A DNA stretch of 26,722 nucleotides from Deltaproteobacteria bacterium (GCA_016875255.1 VGRU01000025.1:1-26722), one strand, 5' to 3'. Positions 6,385 through 14,645 are shown, counted from the stretch's first letter. The notes: generated by a model not told the origin, from the sequence alone. Translations and numbers: made by a program.

Positions 6385-8967
6385 ATGATCAAGGGGAAAT
6401 TCGGTAAAGCGCTGAAAATTACATTGATCGTCCTGCTCACTGTGGTTGTCTTGATCGCTGCTGGAGGGTTTGGATACTATCAATATATCCTCAAACGTCC
6501 GCAACCGAAGATGGATGGTGAGCTCAAGGCAATGGGATTGAAGGAGCGTGTGGAGATTCTTCGGGATGCCAGCGGGAAGCCGCACATCTATGCCAAAAAT
6601 ATGCACGATCTCTTTTTCGCGCAGGGATACGTGCAAGCTCAAGACCGCTGGTGGCAAATGGAGTTTTTCCGCAAAACCTGCGGCGGAAGAATCCAGGAAC
6701 TCACCGGCAAAAAAGACGCACTGATGAATGCAAACATCTACCTGCGGTCACTGGGCCTTTATAAAGTTGCTGAACAGGAATATAACAGCTATCGGCCTGA
6801 GGAACGCGCTACCCTGGATGCCTTTGTTGCCGGCGTCAATGCTTATATTTCAGGACGAAGCCCTCAGCAGCTTTCAGTCAATTACACCATCCTTGGTCTG
6901 ACCGGGGTTAAATTTAAAGTGGATCCCTGGTCGCCGCTCGATGCGCTGGTCTTCTCTAAACTGATGGCCTGGGACCTCGGCCTTTCTCGCAATCTGGAAA
7001 TGATTCGTACCAAGCTCTATGCCAAGCTCGGCACAGAGATGGCAGAGCAGTGGCTGGTGCCTTCCTGGCCGCTCGGGCATAAACCCACGGTACTGCTGGA
7101 GGAAGATATTAAAGTGACGTATCCTTCCACATCTCATCTACAGTCTCCGTTACCCAAAAGAACGATTTATGCGGATACACAAAGTGATGATCATCCGACA
7201 GCCGATCTTTCTTTCATCATGGGGCAAACCGAGGGTACAGGCAGTAACTCCTGGGCTACTACGGGCAGTATGACGGAAGGAGGGAAGGCGCTGCTGGCCA
7301 ACGACCCGCACCTGGGTATTCAGCAGCCTTCCATCTGGTACGAGGTCGCCCTCCATTGCCCTGATGACGGCACTGGCCGGCCATTTGATGTCTCCGGTTT
7401 CTCTTTTGCTCTGAATCCCGGCGTGGTCGCAGGTCACAATAACGATATCGCCTGGGGAGTTACAAACGTCTATCCGGACGTGAACGATCATTATCAGATA
7501 AAAGTCAATCCTTCCAACCCGCTGCAATATGAGTGGAACGGAAAATGGCGAGACATGACGGTGCACGACGAGGTTCTCGTTTTCGGCGATGGCAAGCCAT
7601 CCATCCACATCAAAGTGAGAATCACCCATCTGGGTCCGATTATCAATGACAACAGGTACGACCCCAAAACCGGCCAACTGGCAGGATTTAACAATAAAGA
7701 CCCACTCGCTTTGCGCTGGACCGGCCTGCAACCGAGCACCATCGTACTGGCGATATTGAAGCTTAACCGGGCCAAAAATTGGCGAGAGTTTCTCTCGGCA
7801 ATCGAACTCTGGGATACCCCTTCTCAAGCTCTGATCTACGCCGACCGGCAGGGCAATATCGGCTACAAGATGCCCGGCAAAATACCTGTTCGAGTCAAGG
7901 GCCACACAGGTCAGGTGCCAATGCCTGGCTGGACGGATCAGTTTGAGTGGAAGGGCTATGTGCCCTATGACCTGTTGCCACAACTCTACAACCCCGCACG
8001 CCAATACATTGTTGCCTCCAATCAGGAGCCTGCCCCTCCTCAATATTACGCTATGTTGAACAAGAAGTTAGGACCAGGCGTTAATGCGGACTTCGGTTCC
8101 AGATACAATAAGTGGGTTTACGGTTATCGCTCCGAGCGCGTTGATGAACTGATCAAGCAAATGGCACCCAACACCGTAGCTGCTTACCAGGCCATACAAG
8201 GCGACAACAAGAGCATTCCGGCTCAGGAGATACTCCCTGCGCTGGCAAATCTTAAATTCAGTAATTTGGAACTGACTGACGCCCGCGACTGGTTGCTCAA
8301 ATGGGACAAACAGTGTGGACAGGATAGCCCGCATGCTGTCCTCTTCAATCAGTTTATCATGAAGTTGATGCAGAATACGTTTCAGCCCAAACTCGGAGAT
8401 ATAGCCAGAGCCGATGGCATTGATAAAGAGTTATGGGCCATCACACTCCTTTTAGAGAATCCTAACGACCCCTGGTGGGATGATCCGTCAACGAAGGATA
8501 AGAAAGAGACGCGCGACGAAATACTGGTTAAATCATTCGAAGAAGCTTATGAAGCGGCGAAGATGGCTCTGGGTAAAGACCGTGACAAATGGAAGTGGGG
8601 TAAATTGCATCAGGCTACTTTTGTCAGCAACCCATTAGGGGCCAGTCGCATCAAACCGCTCGAAGCGCTGGTCAACCGGGGACCTGTTCCTGTCTCGGGT
8701 TCTACTGAAACAGTAAACAACAATATCTGGTACGCAAGCAGAGGAAACTTTAGCGTGGGACTGATACCCTCCATGCGCATGATCATTGACCTCGGAGATT
8801 TTGATCGGAGCGTGAGGTGCAATTCCACTGGCGTCAGCGGACACCCCGGAAGCCGGTGGTACGGTGATCAAATAGATTCCTGGGCAAAAGTAACATATCA
8901 TCCCATGCTCTGGAGCAGAGAAAAGGTAGAAGCAGCGGCTAAACACAAACTTTACCTCAATCCTTGA
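6385..8967 (+). CDS. Penicillin acylase family (Ntn hydrolase) protein
   Basis: An 860-residue precursor of the penicillin G acylase/acyl-homoserine-lactone acylase superfamily. An N-terminal hydrophobic segment (about 8-30) is a signal anchor or signal peptide, so the enzyme should act outside the cytoplasmic membrane. The alpha region includes VEILRDASGKPHIYAKN and AQGYVQAQDRWWQMEFFR. Autocleavage is expected between Gly286 and Ser287 in TGSNSWA, making Ser287 the N-terminal nucleophile of the beta chain, followed by ALLANDPHLGIQQPSIWYEV. A later ETVNNNIWY matches the region that carries the oxyanion-hole Asn. Substrates in this family range from beta-lactam side chains to quorum-sensing lactones and other N-acyl amides; which applies here cannot be told. 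AGGGAGG precedes the ATG. The TGA stop overlaps the longest frame of the next gene. By eye the base composition is more GC-rich than its neighbours, a possible sign of transfer. Confidence 0.92.
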   Translation: MIKGKFGKALKITLIVLLTVVVLIAAGGFGYYQYILKRPQPKMDGELKAMGLKERVEILRDASGKPHIYAKNMHDLFFAQGYVQAQDRWWQMEFFRKTCGGRIQELTGKKDALMNANIYLRSLGLYKVAEQEYNSYRPEERATLDAFVAGVNAYISGRSPQQLSVNYTILGLTGVKFKVDPWSPLDALVFSKLMAWDLGLSRNLEMIRTKLYAKLGTEMAEQWLVPSWPLGHKPTVLLEEDIKVTYPSTSHLQSPLPKRTIYADTQSDDHPTADLSFIMGQTEGTGSNSWATTGSMTEGGKALLANDPHLGIQQPSIWYEVALHCPDDGTGRPFDVSGFSFALNPGVVAGHNNDIAWGVTNVYPDVNDHYQIKVNPSNPLQYEWNGKWRDMTVHDEVLVFGDGKPSIHIKVRITHLGPIINDNRYDPKTGQLAGFNNKDPLALRWTGLQPSTIVLAILKLNRAKNWREFLSAIELWDTPSQALIYADRQGNIGYKMPGKIPVRVKGHTGQVPMPGWTDQFEWKGYVPYDLLPQLYNPARQYIVASNQEPAPPQYYAMLNKKLGPGVNADFGSRYNKWVYGYRSERVDELIKQMAPNTVAAYQAIQGDNKSIPAQEILPALANLKFSNLELTDARDWLLKWDKQCGQDSPHAVLFNQFIMKLMQNTFQPKLGDIARADGIDKELWAITLLLENPNDPWWDDPSTKDKKETRDEILVKSFEEAYEAAKMALGKDRDKWKWGKLHQATFVSNPLGASRIKPLEALVNRGPVPVSGSTETVNNNIWYASRGNFSVGLIPSMRMIIDLGDFDRSVRCNSTGVSGHPGSRWYGDQIDSWAKVTYHPMLWSREKVEAAAKHKLYLNP

Positions 8968-9002
8968 CGTTCAAAGTGGGTGAATATGAAAAGGAGCAAT
9001 CC

Positions 9003-9644
9003 GTGACCTATCTTCCCTTTATGGTGATTTATTTTGCGGCGGCTGTTGCTTTTATGCTTGTCAAAATAGTTGCGCCGGGGTTTACCCTTAGTTTCGCCAT
9101 CAAGGTCATTCCAGCGCTGAGTCTTGCCCTGGCGATACTCCTGGCCAGCCCAATGAAAACATCTCATCGGATGGTGATGCTGGCCGGGGCGCTCTTTTGC
9201 GGGGCTGGTGATGTCATTCTCGATATTGACCGGGTCCGGCTCTTTGTTCCTGGGCTTGCCGCATTTCTGTTGGGGCATGTGGGTTTTCTTGCCCTGTTCT
9301 GGATGCGACGTACTCCTAATAATTCCCGCCGCGCCTGGACCATACCCGTATTGATCTTTGGACTGGTAATGGCCATTGTACTTATCCCCAAGCTGGGTTC
9401 ACTTCTGATACCTGTTCTTGCTTATCTTGTGGTGATCACCCTGATGACTGTGCTCGCCATCATGTCGGATGTTCGCCCCATGGCCGCTGTGGGTGCTTTT
9501 CTTTTTATGACCTCGGATGCCCTGCTGGCACTGGCCAAATTTGTTTTTGATGGTCAGCCCTCTCCGCACATTACTATTCCGGTCTACTTTGCAGGACTTT
9601 TTCTGCTTGGTTTTGGTGTTCTCAGGACTGGGCAGAGCCGTTAA
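9003..9644 (+). CDS. YhhN family (lysoplasmalogenase-like) membrane protein
   Basis: A strongly hydrophobic protein with about eight membrane segments and the YhhN/TMEM86 family features LFCGAGDVILDID and FLFMTSDALLALAKF, in which conserved acidic residues lie within membrane helices. Animal TMEM86B is a lysoplasmalogenase that hydrolyses the vinyl ether of lysoplasmalogens; the bacterial role is less certain. The frame can be extended to a TTG at 8964 that overlaps the acylase stop, but AAGGAG at 8991-8996 is spaced 6 bases from the GTG at 9003, which gives a 213-residue protein starting just before the first hydrophobic segment. This start is preferred. The gene begins 35 bases after the acylase stop, so the two are probably one transcript and may act on the same lipid or amide substrates (inference). 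It converges on selD with a 34-base gap. Confidence 0.8.
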   Translation: MTYLPFMVIYFAAAVAFMLVKIVAPGFTLSFAIKVIPALSLALAILLASPMKTSHRMVMLAGALFCGAGDVILDIDRVRLFVPGLAAFLLGHVGFLALFWMRRTPNNSRRAWTIPVLIFGLVMAIVLIPKLGSLLIPVLAYLVVITLMTVLAIMSDVRPMAAVGAFLFMTSDALLALAKFVFDGQPSPHITIPVYFAGLFLLGFGVLRTGQSR

Positions 9645-9678
9645 AAACGACTCGTGTTTCAGGAAGAAACAGGATAAA

Positions 9679-10719
9679 TTAGAGGAGTTGAATCTTTCCG
9701 GGAACCTCTTTTACCACTTCTCCTACAATGCAGGAATGAACCTGCCCCTCTTTTTTCAAAGCCGCCACCAAATCCTCTGCTTTGGCGGAAGGTATTGAAA
9801 TCAACAAACCGCCGGAAGTTTGAGGATCGTAAAGAATATCTGAAAGAATGGGAGACACATCGGCAGCGACCTCCACCCTGCAAGAGAAGAATTGGCGATT
9901 GGAGTGCCCCCCTCCGGGGACCAGTCCTATTTGTGCATACTCCATGGCCTCAGGAAAGACGGGAATCGCTTTTGATTGAATCACCATCCCCACTTGACTT
10001 GCGGTCGCCATCTCCAGGGTATGGCCGATGAAACTAAACCCGGTGATATCCGTGCAGGCATGGGCTCCGAATTTTTTCATCAACTCCGAAGCCGTTCGAT
10101 TCAGAGTGACCATACTCTCTACGATCTTACGGACAGCCTCATCAGAGGCCATCTGGCCCTTCAGTGCTGTGGCAATGATTCCTGTACCGAGGGCTTTCGT
10201 TAACACCAACTTATCCCCAACCTTGGCCGTAGCATTGGTCAGGATCTTTTTCGGATGGATCAATCCCGTCACAGACAAACCATATTTAATCTCCGGATCT
10301 TCGATCGAATGTCCACCAACCAGGGCGACCCCCGCTTCCTTCATCTTTGAAAGCCCTCCGAGGAGAATCTCTCGCAGAATTGAAGGAGAGAGGGTCTTGA
10401 TCGGAAAGGCCACTAAATTCATCCCGGTCAGCGGCGTCCCTCCCATGGCATAGACATCGCTCAAAGCATTGACCACAGCTATTTGTCCGAACGTGAAAGG
10501 ATCATCCACGATCGGAGTGAAAAAATCCACGGTCTGAACCAGAGCCATCTCATCATTCAGTTGATAGACCCCGGCATCATCCGAAGTCTCCAGTCCCACC
10601 AAAACCTTCGGGTCTTCTGGAATGGGTAACCCTTTAACAATTTGGTCCAGATCCTCCGGCCCAATCTTCGCCGCTCAACCCGCTTTTTTCACTTTTTCTG
10701 TCAGTCGCACTTCTTCCAT
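9679..10719 (-). CDS. selD: Selenide, water dikinase SelD, selenocysteine-containing
   Basis: SelD makes selenophosphate from selenide and ATP. Read without recoding, the frame would start at a TTG at 10602 and lack its N-terminus. Extending upstream in the same frame gives an ATG at 10717-10719, then MEEVRLTEKVKKAG, an in-frame TGA at 10675-10677, and AAKIGPEDLDQIVKGLP before joining the rest. SelD proteins have Cys or selenocysteine exactly at this position (…G-[C/U]-x-x-K…), so UGA codes for Sec15, next to the catalytic Lys18. The full protein is 346 residues, normal for the family. Other SelD motifs include ETSDDAGVY, VQTVDFFTPIVDDPF, NALSDVYAMGG, VGGHSIEDPEIKYGLSVTG and the C-terminal DPQTSGGLLIS. 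A candidate SECIS hairpin follows the UGA. It is the last gene of the selenium operon, 93 bases after the DUF3343 gene. selA, selB and selC are not in the window. Confidence 0.95.
10639..10666 (-). promoter_or_regulatory. Candidate bacterial SECIS hairpin in selD
   Basis: Read on the minus strand, the segment begins about 9 bases after the UGA codon. It can fold with 5' arm AUUGGGCC and 3' arm GGACCAAAU (one G-A mismatch and one bulged A) around a GGAGGAUCU apical loop. Bacterial SECIS elements lie within about 40 nt after the Sec codon and present a G-U-containing loop to SelB. Position and shape fit, but the fold was judged by eye. Confidence 0.5.
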
Positions 10720-10812
10720 GTTTTCCTCTGTTCTTCGGATTTAGATTTCACCTCACCTCATCACCTTGCCCAAACTGGCCTCCTAACCTTTGCCTTGACC
10801 TAAGAACGATAT

Positions 10813-11094
10813 TCAATGTTCGTGGGTGGCGTCCAACTCGTGCAGGCTCTCCTTCTTTTTCTCAAATCGCCCATCGGGGCATCTGTCATAACATTCCAGG
10901 ATACAAACCTTATTCTCCCCAAGAAGAAGGCGGGCTTCTTTTTCGAATGCTTCAGACACTTCAATGGCGACTCCGCAATCCGAACTGATTTCCCGCGGTA
11001 CAGGAATAAGACTTATCTTTATCCCTTTCCCCTTGAGAAGTTTTTCAGCTTTCATGACGCGATGGATGGACTCAAATATAAAGACGCACTTCAT
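10813..11094 (-). CDS. DUF3343 family putative Se/S carrier protein
   Basis: A 93-residue protein matching the DUF3343 family, which commonly occurs beside selenium genes. It starts MKCVFIFESIHRVMKAEKLLK and has the family SSDCG motif with Cys40 near the middle. Further cysteines occur at the C-terminal end (KVCILECYDRCPDG). The fold suggests a small carrier or regulator; a selenium or sulfur carrier role is proposed for the family but not proven by sequence. Its ATG overlaps the yedF stop in an ATGA arrangement (11091-11094), so the two are translationally coupled. selD follows 93 bases downstream on the same strand. The C-terminus after residue 75 is charged and likely flexible. Confidence 0.82.
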   Translation of the reverse strand: MKCVFIFESIHRVMKAEKLLKGKGIKISLIPVPREISSDCGVAIEVSEAFEKEARLLLGENKVCILECYDRCPDGRFEKKKESLHELDATHEH

Positions 11095-11681
11095 GGCCGG
11101 ATCAATCGATCTGATTCGAGAAGAGACTGGGCAATGTCATACATATTTGAAACTTTTCCAACTCTTAACTTCTCTTTCAATCCGTAAAAATCGAGACAGG
11201 TCCCGCAGGAAAAAATATCCACTCCGCTTCCGGATAATGTCTGAAGCACCTCAAGAACCTCCGAGCCTTCCGAAGCCAATCGCACCCCGGAGTTAATCAA
11301 GATTAATCGAGTCGGTTTTGGGTCCAGATCTATCAGGGTCTTTAAAAAAGAGCCCATCAGAATGGCCCCCAGTGCATCATCGCCAATTCCGAGAAGATGA
11401 GAATTGATATAGACGATAATCTTCTGGGCCTTTAACTTTTCCTGGGAAGCTTCCAGGGAGGAAGAGGTTTTCCCCTTCTGGATACGTATATGGAACTGCT
11501 GACCCTCCTCCTTAATGTCCACCGAACACCCCTGGCTTCGGGCAAATCGTTCCACATTATTACAGGAGACGGAATTATCCACGATGACAATGATCTCCCC
11601 TTCCTTCACCTGCTCCAATGCCTGCTTCGTCGTAATGACAGGTTGCGGACAAGCGAGCCCACGACAATCAATTACCGACAT
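11091..11681 (-). CDS. yedF: Selenium metabolism protein YedF (TusA-like plus DsrE-like domains)
   Basis: A 196-residue two-domain protein. Residues 1-70 form a TusA/SirA-like domain with RGLACPQPV and the chalcogen-carrying Cys11. Residues 85-196 form a DsrE-like domain with LGIGDDALGAILMGSFLKTL and the conserved SCGTCLDFYGLKEKLRVG (Cys159, Cys162) followed by SNMYDI. This combination is the selenium-linked YedF family, thought to pass selenium or sulfur to downstream enzymes such as SelD. In the cytoplasm it would accept selenium as a persulfide-like adduct from the desulfurase encoded upstream. AGGAGG precedes the ATG at 11681. It overlaps the DUF3343 start by four bases. It is the second TusA-type carrier in the cluster. 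Confidence 0.92.
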   Translation of the reverse strand: MSVIDCRGLACPQPVITTKQALEQVKEGEIIVIVDNSVSCNNVERFARSQGCSVDIKEEGQQFHIRIQKGKTSSSLEASQEKLKAQKIIVYINSHLLGIGDDALGAILMGSFLKTLIDLDPKPTRLILINSGVRLASEGSEVLEVLQTLSGSGVDIFSCGTCLDFYGLKEKLRVGKVSNMYDIAQSLLESDRLIRP

Positions 11682-11766
11682 CTTGATCCCTCCTATTGAT
11701 CTTAATCTTTTTTGCCCTATCTAACCTTATCTTTTCATAGGTCATCGGATTCTGCAAGGGAAAAAC

Positions 11767-12918
11767 TCACTCTCTTCCTTTTGAAATCCGACCAATGGCC
11801 TCAATAGCGGTATGGATCTCCTCTTGGGTGTTAAATGCCCCCAGACCAAATCGGATGGTCCCTCCCGGAAATGTTCCAATAGTGCGGTGGGCTGCGGGCG
11901 CACAGTGAAGTCCCGGCCGGCAGAAGATGCCAAACTCCTTTTCCAACCGGTACGCTCCCTCAGAAGGGGTGAGATGAGTGAAATTGAAAGAGAGCGTGGC
12001 AACTCGATCTCCCCGAGGATCACCAAAAAGTTTTACTTGTGGGATCTCTTTTAATCCTGTGGTCAGTTTTTCCATCAGTTTCATCTCTTTTTGACGGATT
12101 TGTTCCACCCCTATTTCCAGAACGAATTGAACCCCTGCGAGAAGTCCGGCAATCCCGACGGTATTGGGCGTCCCGCTCTCATAACGGTCCGGGAGAAAGT
12201 CGGGTTGCTCCTCAAACTCGGATCGGCTTCCTGTCCCCCCCTGCTTTAAGGGGGTCAGGTCTTGAATGTTGACATGTTCCCCGATGACCAGCCCCCCGGT
12301 GCCCTGAGGACCATAAAGGCTTTTATGCCCTGTGAAAGCTAATAGGTCGATCCCGTCCTTTTCAACATTGATCGGGTAAGCCCCTGCGGTTTGAGCGGCA
12401 TCCACTAAAAGTAAAAGATTATACCTTCTCGCAATAAGCCCAACCTCCTTTACGGGAAGGAGCGTTCCAATAACATTCGAGGCATGACTGAGAACAATCA
12501 TCCTGGTATTGGATCGAATCTTCCTCTCGACCTCCACAGGGTCAAGCATGGTTTCTGCAGAACAGGTAACAATGCTTAATTCGACTCCCATCTTTTCTAA
12601 ATAACGAAGAGGCCTCATCACCGAATTATGTTCCACGCTGCTCGTGATGACATGGTCTTTGGGTTTCAATAAACCCTTCAGGGCTAAATTGATGGATTCG
12701 GTGGCATTGAGCGTAAAGATGATTCTGGAGGAATCTTTAACATGAAATAAAACAGACAAGGCTTCTCTCGCTTCATAGATGATCCGAGCCGCTTCGATGG
12801 AGAGAGAGTGTCCGGATCGCCCCGGGTTGGCGCCGACCTCCTCCATATAGCGATTCATCGCCTCTTTAACCTGTTGAGGTTTTGGCCATGACGTGGCAGC
12901 GTTGTCAAAGTAGATCAT
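11767..12918 (-). CDS. Cysteine desulfurase/selenocysteine lyase-like PLP enzyme
   Basis: A 383-residue fold-type I PLP enzyme of the class V aminotransferase family. It opens MIYFDNAATSWPKP. It has the cofactor-stacking His97 in SVEHNSV, Asp173 in LLVDAAQTAG, the Schiff-base Lys199 in TGHKSLYGPQG, and the mobile-loop catalytic Cys339 in RPGLHCAP. It most resembles the subfamily annotated as cysteine desulfurase family protein that recurs in selenium clusters, rather than IscS or NifS of Fe-S assembly; no IscU partner is near. It likely releases selenium or sulfur from (seleno)cysteine and loads the TusA-like or YedF carriers. It starts 2 bases after the tusA-like stop, indicating translational coupling. 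An 85-base gap precedes yedF. Whether it prefers selenocysteine or cysteine cannot be read from the sequence. Confidence 0.9.
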   Translation of the reverse strand: MIYFDNAATSWPKPQQVKEAMNRYMEEVGANPGRSGHSLSIEAARIIYEAREALSVLFHVKDSSRIIFTLNATESINLALKGLLKPKDHVITSSVEHNSVMRPLRYLEKMGVELSIVTCSAETMLDPVEVERKIRSNTRMIVLSHASNVIGTLLPVKEVGLIARRYNLLLLVDAAQTAGAYPINVEKDGIDLLAFTGHKSLYGPQGTGGLVIGEHVNIQDLTPLKQGGTGSRSEFEEQPDFLPDRYESGTPNTVGIAGLLAGVQFVLEIGVEQIRQKEMKLMEKLTTGLKEIPQVKLFGDPRGDRVATLSFNFTHLTPSEGAYRLEKEFGIFCRPGLHCAPAAHRTIGTFPGGTIRFGLGAFNTQEEIHTAIEAIGRISKGRE

Positions 12919-12920
12919 TT

Positions 12921-13136
12921 CTAATCTTTCTTTAAGACCAGACGATATTCCTCTTGGCCCTTCTCAACTTCCACTCTCCATCCCTGAGTGGTTGCGGCAC
13001 GGGAAACATTCTCTTTCGAGGTGTCGGTATCTACAAGGATGGCAATCTCGCCTTTGTTCATCTTTTTCATTTCATTCAGAGCCAGCAATACAGGTTGAGG
13101 ACATGAAAGCCCGCGGGCATCAACAATTTTACTCAT
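12921..13136 (-). CDS. TusA/SirA-like sulfur or selenium carrier protein
   Basis: A 71-residue protein, MSKIVDARGLSCPQPVLLALNEMKK…, with the TusA signature CPQP and carrier Cys12. A longer frame reaches 13193, but AAGGAGG sits just upstream of the ATG at 13136 and the family N-terminus starts there, so the short form is chosen. TusA-like proteins carry a persulfide between enzymes. Here, between a YedE-type transporter and a desulfurase, it likely accepts selenium or sulfur after import. Its stop is 2 bases from the desulfurase start and 14 bases separate it from the yedE stop. It is one of two TusA-type domains in the operon, the other being fused in YedF. Confidence 0.9.
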   Translation of the reverse strand: MSKIVDARGLSCPQPVLLALNEMKKMNKGEIAILVDTDTSKENVSRAATTQGWRVEVEKGQEEYRLVLKKD

Positions 13137-13150
13137 TTTATCCCTCCTTT

Positions 13151-14245
13151 TTAGGCGACTTCTTTTCTCATGGTAAATCCAATAAACAGGCAAGTGAGAA
13201 GTCCGATGATCACCGCAGGAATACCATAAGGCCCAACTCCATCCGGAGAACTTGCCAGGCCAAAGTTATGGGCAAAACCGGCTCCGACAATCATTCCCAG
13301 AACAAAGACGGCGGCATCCCCGTCGCCTTCTCCTGAAAGGAAAAGCTGTCTTCCCGGACATCCACCGGCCAGAGCAAAGGCTAACCCGGCTAACACCATT
13401 CCGCCGAAGTTCCACAGGCTCATGCTATGGGCTACCGGTTGCTTTGAAAAACCGGGGTTAAACTGTCCCAAGATCAGATTGACGATGAAGGCAACCACAA
13501 CGAGGGCAATGAACCCTAAGAGAAGATGGGTTTGTCTGAAAAGGACGAAATCCCGAATGGCACCCATGGTGCAGAACCGGCTTCTCTGTGCAAGGAATCC
13601 GATCAGGAGCCCAACCACAAGCGAAACAAATAGTGGCGCATGGATCGACCCTGGCCCTTTGATACTGTAGAACAGCACTCCACTTTTTTCCTGTCCCTGA
13701 ACCTGTGGGAAAATAAACATAAGAATAAGAAACCCAAACATGATTAAAGGCAGAAGCCATCCGACTGAGGTATGAGTTTTTTGAGAACGGCCCAGGTTGT
13801 AACCCCCTTTCAGGAAGAGCGTGCCCACCCATATGCCTCCGATCAATCCGAGTAGCCCGAAAATCGCGTTTCCATCCCCGCCGGCCAGGCGAAGCACAGC
13901 CCGCCAGGGACAGCCCAAAAAGACCAGGGCCCCGATCATGGCAAAGGCGCCGAGGACAAACCGGACGATAGGAGCAGAGCCGGCTCGAGCCTTGAATTCC
14001 TTGAACGCATAGGCAGCAATCAGTGAGCCAAGGACAAAGCCGATGATTTCAGGCCTCATATACTGGACTAAAGCGGCCCGGTGAAGACCGAGCGCACCAG
14101 CAATGTCCCTATCGAAGCAGGCCACGCAGACGCCCATGTTTGCAGGATTTCCCCACTTCTGCAGAAGAGGTGCAAAAATCCCGATAATGGCTCCAACCCC
14201 GATAATCCCCCAACGGGTCGCAAAAAAGTTTTTAATGGTGGTCAT
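13151..14245 (-). CDS. yedE: YedE family putative selenium transporter
   Basis: A 364-residue integral membrane protein made of two related halves (YeeE/YedE family). Conserved cysteine motifs are VCVACFDRD (Cys40, Cys43), FLGCPWR (Cys112), RSRFCTMGA (Cys225) and GGCPGRQ (Cys296). In related YeeE/TsuA thiosulfate importers such cysteines line the transport path. Co-location with tusA-like, desulfurase, yedF and selD genes matches the selenium-linked YedE subfamily, so the substrate is probably a selenium compound (inference). A longer frame extends to 14281, but AAGGAGG at the proper distance marks the ATG at 14245. It is the first gene of the operon, with a promoter candidate at 14518-14547 giving a long leader that contains a structured segment. 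Confidence 0.9.
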   Translation of the reverse strand: MTTIKNFFATRWGIIGVGAIIGIFAPLLQKWGNPANMGVCVACFDRDIAGALGLHRAALVQYMRPEIIGFVLGSLIAAYAFKEFKARAGSAPIVRFVLGAFAMIGALVFLGCPWRAVLRLAGGDGNAIFGLLGLIGGIWVGTLFLKGGYNLGRSQKTHTSVGWLLPLIMFGFLILMFIFPQVQGQEKSGVLFYSIKGPGSIHAPLFVSLVVGLLIGFLAQRSRFCTMGAIRDFVLFRQTHLLLGFIALVVVAFIVNLILGQFNPGFSKQPVAHSMSLWNFGGMVLAGLAFALAGGCPGRQLFLSGEGDGDAAVFVLGMIVGAGFAHNFGLASSPDGVGPYGIPAVIIGLLTCLFIGFTMRKEVA

Positions 14246-14368
14246 CGATGAACCTCCTTTCTTAAGATAGGTTTTAACCACATATTGGAAACGTCAGAAA
14301 GATTTTCAAAGAGAAAGGGGAAAGTTGGATTTAGGGATGACAACCTAAAAAGGATGCATAGAGGATAC

Positions 14369-14455
14369 CCCTTTTCTCTCTCTCCTTCGGTCGATCCGGA
14401 GACCTAACCTAGGCCTCTTCGGGCCTGTTACAGGCCCTCATACAAGAGAAAAGGG
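14369..14455 (-). ncRNA. Candidate structured leader element upstream of yedE
   Basis: An 11-bp perfect stem (14369-14379 with 14445-14455, cccttttctct/agagaaaaggg) encloses 65 bases that hold three small hairpins: ttcgg…ccgga (14386-14390/14396-14400), gagacct…aggcctc (14399-14405/14411-14417, one imperfect pair, sharing two bases with the first) and gggcctg/caggccc (14421-14427/14431-14437). The layout resembles a junction-type RNA such as a riboswitch or leader. It is more likely transcribed with the minus-strand selenium operon because the plausible promoter lies just beyond it, but wobble pairs do not settle the strand. It matches no riboswitch class I can name. Confidence 0.4.
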
Positions 14456-14517
14456 AGGAACAACCTTCTCCATCATGGTACCTTTCAATTAATGACTCTC
14501 GGGGATTAAACAATCGA

Positions 14518-14547
14518 ATTGTTAAAAGGAAATAGGTTGGCTGTCAA
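14518..14547 (-). promoter_or_regulatory. Candidate sigma-70 promoter of the selenium operon
   Basis: On the minus strand, TTGACA (14542-14547) is followed after 18 bases by AACAAT (14518-14523). The -35 is perfect and the -10 matches four of six. Transcription would start near 14510 and give a leader of about 265 nt before yedE, including the structured segment at 14369-14455. Confidence 0.4.
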
Positions 14548-14645
14548 ATTGATTATTTCGATAATAAAGGGGGAAAGTATTGAAAATTCCGATAGCCTTT
14601 TTTGCCTTGGTTCTTTCGGTCTCCTGTGTGGGTGTTTTCCCTTTC

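Noticed and set aside
7150..8043. Minus-strand open frame (297 codons) opposite the acylase gene
   Set aside because: It lies wholly inside the acylase gene, lacks a ribosome-binding site and recognisable domain.
14421..14437. gggcctg/caggccc hairpin as a stand-alone intrinsic terminator
   Set aside because: No U-run follows on either strand and it is nested in a larger stem.
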